Source: Propioniciclava flava (lineage in GTDB: Bacteria > Actinomycetota > Actinomycetes > Propionibacteriales > Propionibacteriaceae). Taken from it: a stretch of 64,000 nucleotides of DNA. The stretch lies in NCBI RefSeq assembly GCF_004126535.1, contig NZ_PPCV01000009.1:1-64000 (forward strand), read 5' to 3'. Both the position numbers and the translations under genes were made by a program. Within the stretch, counting starts at the first letter, position 1; every line of letters begins with the position of its first letter. The notes under the pieces were generated by a model. It did not search any database. It worked only from the letters and a program-made list of their open reading frames with translations, and had not been told where the DNA came from. Shown here piece by piece: positions 33,791 through 42,890 of the stretch.

Positions 33791-34452
33791 CGGAGCTCCG
33801 CAGGCCGACCCGCCGCTACCCCTACGTGGATTCCGGACCGGCGATCTACGTCGACTCCTTCGCCACGATCCGGCGCGAAGCGGATCTGTCCCGCGTCCCC
33901 GCCGACGCGGAGAAGGTGGCCGTGCGCATGATCCACGGATCCGGGCAGGTCGACCTGACCCGCGACCTGGTCATCCACCCGCGCCTGGCGGGCGCGGCCC
34001 GGGCGGCGCTGGCTGGCGGAGCCCCCATCCTGTGTGACGCGACCATGGTCGCCACCGGCGTCACCGCCGCACGGCTACCCGCCGACAACGAAGTGGTGTG
34101 CCTGCTGAAGGACGCCCGCGTCCCCGACCTGGCCCGCGCCTTCGGCACCACCCGCGCCGCGGCCGCCGTGTCGCTGTGGGAACCCTGGCTGGAAGGGTCC
34201 GTCGTCGCCATCGGCAACGCCCCCACCGCGCTGTTCCACCTGCTCGAACTGATCCTCGACGGCGGGCCGCGTCCGGCGGCCATCGTGGGGTGCCCAGTCG
34301 GGTTCATCGGCGCCGCCGAGTCCAAGCAGGCCCTCATCGACCTGGCCACCGACCACGGCATCGACATCCCGTACGTGACCGTCACCGGGCGCCGCGGCGG
34401 CTCCGCCATGACGTCCTCGGCCCTCAACGCGCTGGCACAGGAGGAAGAGTGA
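33787..34452 (+). CDS. cobH: Precorrin-8X methylmutase
   Basis: A 221-residue enzyme that moves a methyl group from C11 to C12 of precorrin-8X, giving hydrogenobyrinic acid. AVRMIHGSGQVDLTRDLV contains the catalytic His of CobH/CbiC, followed by APILCDATMVATGV, AIGNAPTALFHLLEL, and IVGCPVGFIGAAESKQAL. Length is normal. It overlaps cobG (ATGA) and cobIJ (GTGA), so the four genes are translationally coupled under the riboswitch. Confidence 0.95.
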   Translation: MTELRRPTRRYPYVDSGPAIYVDSFATIRREADLSRVPADAEKVAVRMIHGSGQVDLTRDLVIHPRLAGAARAALAGGAPILCDATMVATGVTAARLPADNEVVCLLKDARVPDLARAFGTTRAAAAVSLWEPWLEGSVVAIGNAPTALFHLLELILDGGPRPAAIVGCPVGFIGAAESKQALIDLATDHGIDIPYVTVTGRRGGSAMTSSALNALAQEEE

Positions 34453-36068
34453 CCGCACCCCAAGAACCCGTCGAGGCCGCAGAAGCCACGGCGACCGGGA
34501 CGTCTGTACTCGTCGGGGGCGTCGGGGGAGCGGCGTCGGGCGCTCGCTTCGCCGTCGTCGGCGTCGGGCCCGGTGACCCCGAACTGGTCACCCTCAAAGC
34601 GGCCCGGCTCATCGCCGCCGCCGACGTCGTCGCCTTCCACGCGGGCCCCGGAAAAGCGTCGAACGCCCGCCGGATCGCCGCGGACCTGTTCCCGGCAGGC
34701 GTGATCGAGGAACAGCTCACCTACCCCGTGACCACCGGCGACACCGCCCACCCCGGCGGCTACGCCGGAGCCATGGGAGCGTTCTACGAGGACGCCGCCG
34801 CCCGGCTGGAGGCACACCTGGACGCCGGACGCCTCGTCGTCCTGCTCGCCGAGGGCGACCCGCTGTTCTACGGGTCGGCGATGTACCTGCACGACCGGCT
34901 GGCCGCCCGCTACGCCACCCAGATCGTCCCCGGCGTGCCCGCGTTCGCGGCGGCGACCGCAGCGGCGGCGTCCCCGCTCGTGCGCCAAACCGACGTGCTC
35001 ACCGTCCTGCCCGGCACGCTGCCCGAACCCGAACTGGCGCGCCGCCTGGCCGACACCGACGGCGCCATCATCATGAAGCTTGGCCGCACCTTCCCGGCGG
35101 TGCGTCGCGCCCTGACCGCCGCCGGACGCCTCGACGGGGCGATCTACGTCGAACGAGCCTCGACGCCCCAGCAGCGCGTCGCGCCGGTCGCCGAGGTGGA
35201 CGCCGACACGGTGCCGTACTTCTCGCTCATCATCGTGCCGGGCGACATCCGCAACGGGCGCCGCACCCGCGACGCCGCAGACCCCGCCCTCGCGTCCCCC
35301 GCGCAGAACCCGCTCACCGCCCCCGCACCCGCCGAGTTAATCGTCGTGGGGCTCGGGCCGGGCCCGGACCGCTGGATCACCCCCGAGGTCACCGCGGCCC
35401 TGGCCGACGTCGACCACGTGTTCGGGTACGGCCCCTACGTCAACCGGGTGCCGCAACGAGCGGGGCTGACGCGGCACGCGTCCGGCAACACCGTCGAGCG
35501 CGACCGGGCGCGCGAAGCCCTCGACCTCGCGCTCGCCGGGGAGCGGGTCGCCGTCGTCTCCGGCGGGGACGCGGGCATCTTCGGCATGGCCTCGGCCGTG
35601 TTCGAGGTGGCAGAGGATCCGGCGTTCGCGGCCGTCCCCATCCGGGTGCTGCCCGGGCTGAGCGCCGTCCAGGCCGTCGCCGCCCGCGCGGGCGCCCCCA
35701 TCGGCGGCGACTTCGCGGTCGTCTCGCTGTCGGACCGGCTCAAGCCGTGGTCGGTCATCGAGAACCGGCTCGTCCACATCGCGCAGGCCGACCTGGTGCT
35801 GGCCCTCTACAACCCGGCGTCCCGCTCGCGTACCGAACAGATCGGACGAGCCCGCGAGGTGCTGCTGGACCACCGCAGCCCGGAGACGGTCGTCGTCGTC
35901 GGACGCGACATCGGCCGGTCCGAAGAGTCCCTAACCGTCACGACGCTCGGGGAGTTGGACCCGGCGTCCATCGACATGAAATGCCTCGTCCTGATCGGCG
36001 CGTCGGGCACCCGGGTGGGCCCCTCAGGCGTGTGGACGCCCCGCTTCGTCCCGGAGGGGTCCGCATGA
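34449..36068 (+). CDS. cobIJ: Fused precorrin-2 C20-methyltransferase / precorrin-3B C17-methyltransferase
   Basis: A 539-residue bifunctional SAM-dependent enzyme. Residues about 30-275 are CobI (FAVVGVGPGDPELVTLKAAR, LLAEGDPLFYGSAMYLHDRL, IVPGVPAFAAATA), and residues about 295-530 are CobJ (LIVVGLGPGPDRWITPEVTA, AVVSGGDAGIFGMASAVFEV, VLPGLSAVQAVAARAGAPIG, LALYNPASRSRTEQIGRA). The fusion is common in Actinobacteria and places two early methylations in one chain. A short Ala/Thr/Gly-rich N-terminal tail precedes the first domain. GTG 34449 overlaps the cobH stop. Confidence 0.95.
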   Translation: MTAPQEPVEAAEATATGTSVLVGGVGGAASGARFAVVGVGPGDPELVTLKAARLIAAADVVAFHAGPGKASNARRIAADLFPAGVIEEQLTYPVTTGDTAHPGGYAGAMGAFYEDAAARLEAHLDAGRLVVLLAEGDPLFYGSAMYLHDRLAARYATQIVPGVPAFAAATAAAASPLVRQTDVLTVLPGTLPEPELARRLADTDGAIIMKLGRTFPAVRRALTAAGRLDGAIYVERASTPQQRVAPVAEVDADTVPYFSLIIVPGDIRNGRRTRDAADPALASPAQNPLTAPAPAELIVVGLGPGPDRWITPEVTAALADVDHVFGYGPYVNRVPQRAGLTRHASGNTVERDRAREALDLALAGERVAVVSGGDAGIFGMASAVFEVAEDPAFAAVPIRVLPGLSAVQAVAARAGAPIGGDFAVVSLSDRLKPWSVIENRLVHIAQADLVLALYNPASRSRTEQIGRAREVLLDHRSPETVVVVGRDIGRSEESLTVTTLGELDPASIDMKCLVLIGASGTRVGPSGVWTPRFVPEGSA

Positions 36069-36856
36069 GCGCGACCGTCCACTTCGTCGGTGCAGGCCCG
36101 GGTGCCGCCGACCTGCTGACCGTGCGCGCCGTCCGGCTGCTGGAATCCGCCGACGTGGTGCTGTTCCCGGGCACCTACCTCGACCCGGACGTGCTGGCCC
36201 ACGTCAGCCCAGACGCCGACCTGGTCGACACCCAAGACCTCGACCTGGACCAGATCACCGACGCGGTGGTGGCGGCGTCCCGGGCCGGACGTGCCGTGGT
36301 GCGGTTGGCCTCGGGTGACCTGTCGGTGTACTCGGCGCTGCACGAGCAGACCCGACGCCTGGACGCGGCGGGCGTCGGGTGGGACGTCACGCCCGGCGTC
36401 CCCGCCTACGCCGCCGCGGCGGCGGCGGTCGGACGCGAACTGACGGTGCCGCTGCTGGGCCAGTCGCTGGTCATCACCCGGACCCAGGCCCGCTCCACGG
36501 CCATGCCGACGGGGGAGTCCCTCGAAGCGTTCGCCCGGACGGGGGCCACCTTGGCGCTGCATCTGGCGATCACCCGCATCCGCGTCCTGATGGACGAGGT
36601 CGCCCCGATCCTGGGTGGGGACTGCCCGGTCGTGGTCGCCTACCGGGTCAGCCAGCCCGACGAACTGATCCTGCGCGGCACGGTCGCCACCATCGCGGAC
36701 GCCGTCGAAGAGGCGGGCCTCCGTCAGGCCGCGGTCATCCTGGTGGGACGCACACTGGACGCCAACCGTCCCCAGTGCGCCGAGTCCCACCTGTACGACC
36801 CGCACCGGGATCGGGGCGCGAAACGCTCAGGGGTGAAGCGACCGGCCGGCAGCTAG
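36065..36856 (+). CDS. cobM: Precorrin-4 C11-methyltransferase
   Basis: A 263-residue SAM-dependent methyltransferase acting on the corrin ring after contraction. HFVGAGPGAADLLTVRAVRL, VVRLASGDLSVYSALHEQTR, VTPGVPAYAAAAAAVGREL and VVVAYRVSQPDELILRGTVA are the blocks of the tetrapyrrole methylase CobM/CbiF type. The ATG overlaps the cobIJ stop (ATGA). It is the last gene of the riboswitch-controlled unit; the C-terminal 25 residues are basic and extra to the fold. Confidence 0.94.
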   Translation: MSATVHFVGAGPGAADLLTVRAVRLLESADVVLFPGTYLDPDVLAHVSPDADLVDTQDLDLDQITDAVVAASRAGRAVVRLASGDLSVYSALHEQTRRLDAAGVGWDVTPGVPAYAAAAAAVGRELTVPLLGQSLVITRTQARSTAMPTGESLEAFARTGATLALHLAITRIRVLMDEVAPILGGDCPVVVAYRVSQPDELILRGTVATIADAVEEAGLRQAAVILVGRTLDANRPQCAESHLYDPHRDRGAKRSGVKRPAGS

Positions 36857-36988
36857 GCGTCGCAGATCAAGCGGGGGCGGAACTCAACGGGGGCGTAACT
36901 CAACGGGGAGAGAGTTATCCTCGGGGCCGGTGTGGCGGAAGTGCCGTGAACACCTCGGGCCGCGAGGCGGCCCAGAGAGGGGAGTGCT

Positions 36989-38053
36989 GTGTCCGGGACG
37001 GTCGATCCTTACCCGTCCCTGAAGCGGTTCCTTCGGCTTGGCCCCTCCCGTGCCGATCATCTCCCCGCATTCCGGATCACCGCCGGGCTCGCTGTTCCGC
37101 TGATCTGCCTGCTGCTGATCGGACGCATCGACTGGGCGCTCTACGTTGGGTTCGGGGCGTTCACCGGCATCTATTCCCGCGGCGAGCCGACGCGGCTCCG
37201 AGCCCGGCGGCAGGCCCTCATGGGTGTCATCTTGACGCTGTGCGTCACCGTGGGTGCCACCATCGCCAGCATCGGGGAGCACATTCCCGCGGTCGCGGAG
37301 TTGTGGATCTCGCTGGTCGTGACCTCTGTCGTGGCCGGCGTGGTGGCGGTGGTGGTCCGGGTGCGCGGTATTCGCCCGGCAGGATCACTGTTCGCCGTGT
37401 TCTCGGTGGCCGCCGTGGCGTCCGCGCCACCGGCGGCGTCCATCCCCGTCGCGGCCCTGCTCGCCGGGTCGGTCGCAGCCCTGTGCGTCGTCCTTGGCAT
37501 TCTTGGCCAGTGGCTAGGGGAAGCGCACCACGGTCTGGATCCTGCACCGCCAGCGCCAGTTCCCTGGTCGGCGCGCTGGGCGGACGCGGGGCTGTTTGCG
37601 GCGGTGGCGTTCGCTGCGGGGGCACTCGCCGCACTGGCGGGCATCAGCCATCCCTACTGGGCGCAAATCGCCGCGATCGTGCCGCTGTCGGTTACCGGGA
37701 CGTGGGCCCGAGTCGAGCGCGGCATCCACCGGGTCGTCGGCACCTGCGCGGGCGTCGTCGTCACCGCGTTCCTGTTGTCGTTTCCGTCGCAGCCGTGGCA
37801 ACTCGTCGTGTGGGTGGTGCTGCTGCAGTTCCTGGCCGAACTGTTCGTCTTGCGCCACTACTCGCTCGCCCTCTTGTTCATCACCCCGCTCGCCTTGCTG
37901 ATGGTGCAACTGGGTTCCCCGCAACCGGTCATCCCGCTTCTGCAGGTGCGCATCATCGAAACGGCCATCGGCGTGACCGTCGGGCTGGCCTCGGTGTCCC
38001 TGCTGTTCTTTGCGCGGCGGCTTCACGCCAGGAGCATCCCCGCGTCGCGGTGA
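36989..38053 (+). CDS. FUSC-like integral membrane protein
   Basis: A 354-residue membrane protein starting at GTG 36989. It has two sets of hydrophobic helices separated by a short hydrophilic stretch (GEAHHGLDPAPPAPVPW). YVGFGAFTGIYSRGEPTRLR and the later YWAQIAAIVPLSVTGTWARV, with ERGIHRVVGTCAGVV after it, match the repeated signature of the FUSC/aromatic-acid exporter family (YeeA, AaeB). Length equals a single membrane module. Export of small organic acids is the family role; the substrate is unknown. The 132-bp gap before it carries a direct repeat (GGGGGCGkAACTCAACGGGG, two copies) and a possible -10 TATCCT, suggesting its own promoter. Confidence 0.8.
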   Translation: MSGTVDPYPSLKRFLRLGPSRADHLPAFRITAGLAVPLICLLLIGRIDWALYVGFGAFTGIYSRGEPTRLRARRQALMGVILTLCVTVGATIASIGEHIPAVAELWISLVVTSVVAGVVAVVVRVRGIRPAGSLFAVFSVAAVASAPPAASIPVAALLAGSVAALCVVLGILGQWLGEAHHGLDPAPPAPVPWSARWADAGLFAAVAFAAGALAALAGISHPYWAQIAAIVPLSVTGTWARVERGIHRVVGTCAGVVVTAFLLSFPSQPWQLVVWVVLLQFLAELFVLRHYSLALLFITPLALLMVQLGSPQPVIPLLQVRIIETAIGVTVGLASVSLLFFARRLHARSIPASR

Positions 38054-38076
38054 CGCCGCTGGGGTGTCGTGAAGAC

Positions 38077-39297
38077 CTATCCCTTGGTGCGGATGAACCA
38101 CTGCGTCACGCGGCGGGCGGGCTTCCAACCGGTGAACGTACCGATGGGGGCCGCGGTCTCGACGCTGATCCGGGTGAGTTCGCCGCCGAGTTCGGCGTAG
38201 CGGGACGCCAATAGCACCTCGGTTTCGAGGGTGACGCCATGGACGACCAGGCGCCCCCCCGGACGCAATGCGTCCAGGCAGCGGTCCAGGACGCCCGGGA
38301 CGGTCGCTCCGCCGCCGATGAAGATCGCGTCGGGGGCGGGCAACTCGGCCAGGGCGTCGGGGGCGGCCCCGTGGACGACCTGCACGGTCGGGACGCCGAG
38401 GGACGCGGCGTTCTGTTCGATGCGGGCGGCGCGCGTGTCGTTGGCCTCGATCGCCAGGGCGCGGCAGGTGGGGTGTGCGCGCGACCATTCGATGCTGAGC
38501 GAACCTGCTCCCGCGCCGACGTCCCACAGCAGCGCGCCTGGGGTGGGGGCCAGCCGGGCGAGCGCGGAGGCGCGCAGGTCGCGTTTGGTGAGTTGGCCGT
38601 CGTTGGCGTACGCGTCGTCGGGGAGCCCGGCCGTCCAGCCATAGCGGTGCGGGCCTACCAGTTCGATGCCGACCACGTTGAGGCGGGGCGGGTGGGCGTC
38701 CCAGGTCTCGGCGGTGGCATCGATCCGGGACGCCCGCTCCGAGCCCAGATCGCCGAGGACGTGCAGGACGCTGGCGCCGTAACCGGCGCCGAACAACAGC
38801 CCGGCGATCGCCGCCGGGGTGGTCTCATCGGAGGACAGCGCAAGGATCCGGCGTCCGGGCGCCAACTCGCGGGCCAAGAGCGCGACGGGACGCCCGACCA
38901 GGCTCACGACGGCGCACTCCTCGGCGGACCAGCCCAGTTCGGCGCGGGCCAGCGCCACCGAGGACACTGCGGGAACGACACGGACGGCGTCAGGGCCCAG
39001 CAGGCCGATCAGCGTGGTGGCGATCCCGGACACGAGCGGATCCCCGGACGCGAGCGCGACGACTCGCCCCTGCGGCAACGAGGCCAGCAGCGCGGGCAGA
39101 CCGGCACGGAGCGGGGAGGGCCACGGGAGCCGCGAGGCGGCGGAGGCGTCCGGGACGAGCGCAAGCTGACGCGGTGAGCCGATCAGGACGTCCGCCTCGG
39201 CGACCAGTGCCCGCGCGTGATCACTCAGGCCCGACACACCATCGGCGCCGATACCAACGACAGTGATCGAGGAGGGGGCGCGACGTTCAGTGGGCAC
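38077..39297 (-). CDS. cobL: Precorrin-6Y C5,15-methyltransferase (decarboxylating)
   Basis: A 406-residue two-domain enzyme. The N-terminal CbiE part is a tetrapyrrole methylase (SITVVGIGADGVSGLSDHAR, VVALASGDPLVSGIATTLIG), and the C-terminal CbiT part is a Rossmann methyltransferase (LLWDVGAGAGSLSIEWSRAH, DAIFIGGGATVPGVLDRCLD). It methylates C5 and C15 and removes the acetate side-chain carboxyl, giving precorrin-8X. It reads away from the second cobalamin riboswitch, sharing a 210-bp gap with the chelatase unit, and ends 23 nt from the convergent FUSC gene. No riboswitch on its own strand was seen. Confidence 0.94.
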   Translation of the reverse strand: MPTERRAPSSITVVGIGADGVSGLSDHARALVAEADVLIGSPRQLALVPDASAASRLPWPSPLRAGLPALLASLPQGRVVALASGDPLVSGIATTLIGLLGPDAVRVVPAVSSVALARAELGWSAEECAVVSLVGRPVALLARELAPGRRILALSSDETTPAAIAGLLFGAGYGASVLHVLGDLGSERASRIDATAETWDAHPPRLNVVGIELVGPHRYGWTAGLPDDAYANDGQLTKRDLRASALARLAPTPGALLWDVGAGAGSLSIEWSRAHPTCRALAIEANDTRAARIEQNAASLGVPTVQVVHGAAPDALAELPAPDAIFIGGGATVPGVLDRCLDALRPGGRLVVHGVTLETEVLLASRYAELGGELTRISVETAAPIGTFTGWKPARRVTQWFIRTKG

Positions 39298-39319
39298 CTC
39301 ACCACGCTATCGTGGACGA

Positions 39320-39472
39320 CGGCACGAGGTGCCCCCGAGTGGACGGCCGACGGAACCGGCGGCGCGGCAACGACGGGGAGAATCTGGGAAGCCGGTGAGA
39401 GTCCGGCACAGGCCCGCTGCGGTGAACCGAGCCCGAAAGGGACTCGGCCAGTCCGAAGACCGGCCCCGCGCC
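39320..39472 (+). promoter_or_regulatory. Cobalamin riboswitch upstream of chlID-cobO
   Basis: GGGAAGCCGGTGAGAGTCCG, GGCACAGGCCCGCTGCGGTGA and the box CCAGTCCGAAGACCGGCC (39449-39466) are near-consensus B12 aptamer segments, with a GAGCCCGAAAGGGACTC arm between. The chelatase ATG follows about 40 nt later. A TATCGT (39308-39313) could be the -10 element. This switch should lower chelatase and adenosyltransferase synthesis when cobalamin is sufficient. Confidence 0.95.
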
Positions 39473-39509
39473 ACGACGACCACGTTGGCGAACAGAGCGG
39501 GAGCCTCAC

Positions 39510-41630
39510 ATGCCACAGCAGTACCCCTTTTCGGCCATCGTCGGCTGCGAAGCCGACCACCTCGACCCGATGGGGCTGGCCCTCATCTTGTCCACGATCT
39601 CCCCGGAGATCGGCGGGGTGCTGATCCGTGGCGAGAAGGGCACCGCCAAATCCACCGCCGTGCGTGCGCTGGCCGCCGTCCTGCCGCCCGTCGACGTCTA
39701 CGAAGGCGACCGGTTCTCCATCGACCCCGACGATCCTTCCGCGGTCTCTCTCGACCTGCCCGACCGGGACGCCGCCACGCGCACGTCGCGTCCGGTGCGG
39801 CTCGTCGAACTCCCGGTCGGCGCCACCGAGGACCGCGTCCTGGGCTCCCTCCAACTCGAAAGCGCCCTGTCCAAGGGTGAGGTGACGTTCGAGCCGGGCC
39901 TGCTTGCGCGCGCCCATCGCGGCATCCTCTACGTCGACGAGGTCAACCTGCTCCACGACCACCTCGTCGATCTGCTCCTGGACGCCGCTGCCATGGGCCG
40001 GGCGACCATCGAACGCGACGGCATCTCCGTCGAGCACGCCGCCCGCTTCGTCCTGATCGGCACCATGAACCCTGAGGAGGGCGAACTGCGGCCCCAGTTG
40101 CTGGACCGGTTCGGTCTCACCGTCGAGGTCGTCGCCCCCCGAGAACCTGGACGCCGTGTCGAGGTCGTCCGCCGGCGGCTCGCCTTCGACGCCGACCCGT
40201 TCACGTTCGCCGCATCCTTCGCCGCCGACGAGGCCGCGTTGCGGGCCCGCATCGGTCAGGCTCGCGCCCGCCTGGCGGGGGTGAAGCTCAGTGACAATGC
40301 GCTGGCCGCGATCGCCCGCGTGTGTGCCGGGTTCGAGGTGGACGGCCTGCGCGCCGACATCGTCACCGCCCGCGCGGCGGTCGCGCACGCCGCCTGGGCC
40401 GGACGCGACACCGTCACCCGCGCCGACATCCGCCAGGCCGCCCTGCTGGCGTTGCCGCATCGCCGCCGCCGCAACCCGTTCGACGCCCCGGGGCTCGACG
40501 AGGACCTCCTCGACCGTCTCCTGGGGGATGAAGAGCCGGATCCCGACGACACCCCACCCGAGCCGCCCACCGACGACCCGGCACCCGAGGATCGTCCGCC
40601 GGAGGACTCCGACAGCGCCGACCAGCCTGACACCGACGCGCCACAGCCCGACACCGACACCTCCCAGCCAGACGCGCCGCCGCCCGGCCCACAGGATCAG
40701 GCCGAGGCGCCGCTCGACGTGCCCCCGCCGCTGCCCCCCGAACTCGGCAACGACCAGCCCTCCGGTGAGGGCACCGACAAGATCGCCGCCGCGGCAGCCC
40801 CCTATCGGCCGCGCCTGTTCGCCGTCCGCGGGGTGGGCGCGGGCAGCGCCGGACGCCGTAGCCGCGCCCTGTCCACGCAGGGGCGACGCATCGGCGCCGA
40901 ACCCGCCACCTCCGGGGCCGGATCGCTGCACCTGGTGGAAACGCTCATGGCCGCCGCCCGCCACCAGACCCCCCACGCCGGGGGGCGCCGCCGCGTCCAG
41001 TTGCGCGCCGAGGATCTGCGCGTCGCCACCCGGGAGGGCCGCGAGGCCAACCTGATCCTGTTCTGCGTGGACGCGTCCGGCTCGATGGCCGCCCGCAAAC
41101 GCATGACAGCGGTCAAGACGGCGATCCTGTCCCTACTGCTGGACGCCTACCGTCGCCGCGACCGCGTCGGGCTGGTGACGTTCCGGCGTACCGGCGCCGA
41201 CGTCGCGTTGCCACCGACCGGGTCCATCGACATCGCCGCCGCTCGCCTGGAGGAATTGCCCGCCGGGGGCCGAACGCCGCTGGCCGAGGGCCTCGAACTG
41301 GCCGCGAAGGTGATCCTGCGCGAACGCGTCCGGGATCCGCGCACCCGCCCGCTGCTGGTCGTCGTCACCGACGGCCGCGCCAATGCGGGTGCGGACGCGG
41401 TGGCACGGGCCGAGCGGGCAGCGTCCGGCATCGCCCGGCTGGGCGTCAGCACCGTCGTCATCGACAGTGAGGCGGGTCCGCTGCGGCTCGGCCTGGCGCG
41501 ACGGCTCGCGTCCGTGCTGGGCGCCGAACACGTGGCCGTGGACGCCGTGAGCGCTCAGGCCCTGACCGGGGCCGTGGACGCCTGGCGCGAACGCCCCACC
41601 CTTCCTGCCGCCGAGAACGGAGCCGCCTGA
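39510..41630 (+). CDS. Fused ChlI/ChlD-type AAA+ and VWA chelatase subunit (cobaltochelatase partner)
   Basis: A 706-residue protein. Residues 1-320 are a MoxR/ChlI AAA+ ATPase (Walker A GEKGTAKST at 41-49, Walker B ILYVDEVNLL, LIGTMNPEEGELRPQLLDRF). About 335-425 is an Asp/Pro/Glu-rich linker. The C-terminus is a VWA domain with a metal site (DASGS at 521-525) and VVVTDGRANAGADA. In magnesium and cobalt chelatases these parts energise the large catalytic subunit; here the large subunit is CobN, encoded at 51610. Fusion of I and D subunits is typical in Actinobacteria lacking CobS/CobT. It is read from the riboswitch and overlaps cobO by one base. Confidence 0.92.
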   Translation: MPQQYPFSAIVGCEADHLDPMGLALILSTISPEIGGVLIRGEKGTAKSTAVRALAAVLPPVDVYEGDRFSIDPDDPSAVSLDLPDRDAATRTSRPVRLVELPVGATEDRVLGSLQLESALSKGEVTFEPGLLARAHRGILYVDEVNLLHDHLVDLLLDAAAMGRATIERDGISVEHAARFVLIGTMNPEEGELRPQLLDRFGLTVEVVAPREPGRRVEVVRRRLAFDADPFTFAASFAADEAALRARIGQARARLAGVKLSDNALAAIARVCAGFEVDGLRADIVTARAAVAHAAWAGRDTVTRADIRQAALLALPHRRRRNPFDAPGLDEDLLDRLLGDEEPDPDDTPPEPPTDDPAPEDRPPEDSDSADQPDTDAPQPDTDTSQPDAPPPGPQDQAEAPLDVPPPLPPELGNDQPSGEGTDKIAAAAAPYRPRLFAVRGVGAGSAGRRSRALSTQGRRIGAEPATSGAGSLHLVETLMAAARHQTPHAGGRRRVQLRAEDLRVATREGREANLILFCVDASGSMAARKRMTAVKTAILSLLLDAYRRRDRVGLVTFRRTGADVALPPTGSIDIAAARLEELPAGGRTPLAEGLELAAKVILRERVRDPRTRPLLVVVTDGRANAGADAVARAERAASGIARLGVSTVVIDSEAGPLRLGLARRLASVLGAEHVAVDAVSAQALTGAVDAWRERPTLPAAENGAA

Positions 41631-42244
41631 TGCCCCAAGGACAACCCCTGAGCGTTCCCGATGACGGGCTCACCACCAAACAGCGACGTAACCGCCCCCT
41701 GCTGGCCGTCCATACCGGCGACGGCAAGGGGAAATCGACCGCCGCCTTCGGGTTGGGGCTGCGCGGCTGGAACCAGGGCTGGAACATCGGGGTCTTCCAG
41801 TTCGTGAAGTCGGCCAAGTGGCGCATCGGCGAGCAGACCGTCTTCGAGCGCCTGGGACGCCTCCACGAGGAGACCGGCGAGGGGGGTCCCGTCGAGTGGC
41901 ACAAGATGGGGTCCGGCTGGTCGTGGACGCGCAAGCAGGGCGACGGTTCCGACCACGCCGCCGATGCCGCCCAGGGCTGGGCGGAGGTCAAGCGACGCCT
42001 GGCCGCCCAAACCCACGATCTGTTGATCCTCGACGAGTTCACCTACCTCATGGAATGGGGCTGGGTGGACGTCGAGGATGTGGTGGAGACCCTCACGCAG
42101 CGTCCCGGTTTTCAGCATGTCGTGATCACCGGACGCCGTGCGCACCCGGCGCTGATCGAGGCCGCCGACTTGGTCACCGAGATGACCAAGATCAAACATC
42201 CGATGGACGCCGGGCAGAAGGGCCAACGCGGCATCGAGTGGTGA
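41630..42244 (+). CDS. cobO: Cob(I)yrinic acid a,c-diamide adenosyltransferase
   Basis: A 204-residue enzyme that transfers the adenosyl group of ATP to cob(I)yrinic acid diamide (CobA/BtuR family). The P-loop HTGDGKGKSTAAFGLGLR sits at 28-45. FQFVKSAKWRIGEQ, MGSGWSWTR and LLILDEFTYLMEWGWVD, ending VTEMTKIKHPMDAGQKGQRG, are all family blocks. It overlaps the chelatase gene (TGATG), so cobalt insertion and adenosylation are encoded together under the second riboswitch. Confidence 0.96.
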   Translation: MPQGQPLSVPDDGLTTKQRRNRPLLAVHTGDGKGKSTAAFGLGLRGWNQGWNIGVFQFVKSAKWRIGEQTVFERLGRLHEETGEGGPVEWHKMGSGWSWTRKQGDGSDHAADAAQGWAEVKRRLAAQTHDLLILDEFTYLMEWGWVDVEDVVETLTQRPGFQHVVITGRRAHPALIEAADLVTEMTKIKHPMDAGQKGQRGIEW

Positions 42245-42407
42245 GGCGAGTGGCGCTTTCGTCGGGCCGGGCCGCGCTGAGGGTGGTCGGGGCTTCGTCC
42301 TGTCGGTGGCCTTCCCTAGACTGGCGCGACAGCCACACCCGCCGCCCGGACGGCGTGACCCAGGAGGGCTCACTCGACCGGGATCAACCGACGAAGGACG
42401 TGCCACC

Positions 42408-42890
42408 ATGGGGTTTTTCAGCAAGCCGGACGACGCGCCGCACACGACGAACACGCCGCTGACCAAGGAGCGCATCGCAGCGTTCCTGACGCGGCAGGAG
42501 TGGTACTTCTCCGAGGATTCCGACGGTGACCTGGGCGGGTCGTGGGACGACAACGTCTTCTACTTCTTCGTCTTGGGTTCCAACGACGAAGTGCTGCAGG
42601 TGCGCGGGCGTTGGAAGCACACCCTGCCCCTGGAGCGCCAGGCAGACTTCCTCCTGTTCGCCGACGACTTCCATCGGTCCCGCCCGTGGCCCAAGGCCTA
42701 CACGGCGGAGGAGGGCGGCGAACTCGCGATCTACACCGAGGTGTCCTTCGATCTCGAATACGGGGTCGCCGATGACCAACTCGGCCAGTTCATCGCGTCC
42801 GGGCTCTTCACAGGCCTGCGCTTCTTCGAGGCGTTGGGCGAGCACCTGGGCATCGTGGACGAGCCAGGTGATCAGGGCCAGGGCGAGTGA
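42408..42890 (+). CDS. YbjN-domain protein
   Basis: A 160-residue protein with the YbjN fold typical of type III secretion chaperone-like modules: LTKERIAAFLTRQEWYFSED, GSWDDNVFYFFVLGSNDEVL, then a long helix and GELAIYTEVSFDLEYGVADD. ATG 42408 is chosen because the sequence similarity begins there. The family is widespread in Actinobacteria without a known biochemical role. Its stop overlaps the GTG of the HSP90-like gene, which argues for a functional link; it could act as a co-chaperone or substrate adaptor. It starts 163 nt after cobO and probably has its own promoter. Confidence 0.82.
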   Translation: MGFFSKPDDAPHTTNTPLTKERIAAFLTRQEWYFSEDSDGDLGGSWDDNVFYFFVLGSNDEVLQVRGRWKHTLPLERQADFLLFADDFHRSRPWPKAYTAEEGGELAIYTEVSFDLEYGVADDQLGQFIASGLFTGLRFFEALGEHLGIVDEPGDQGQGE

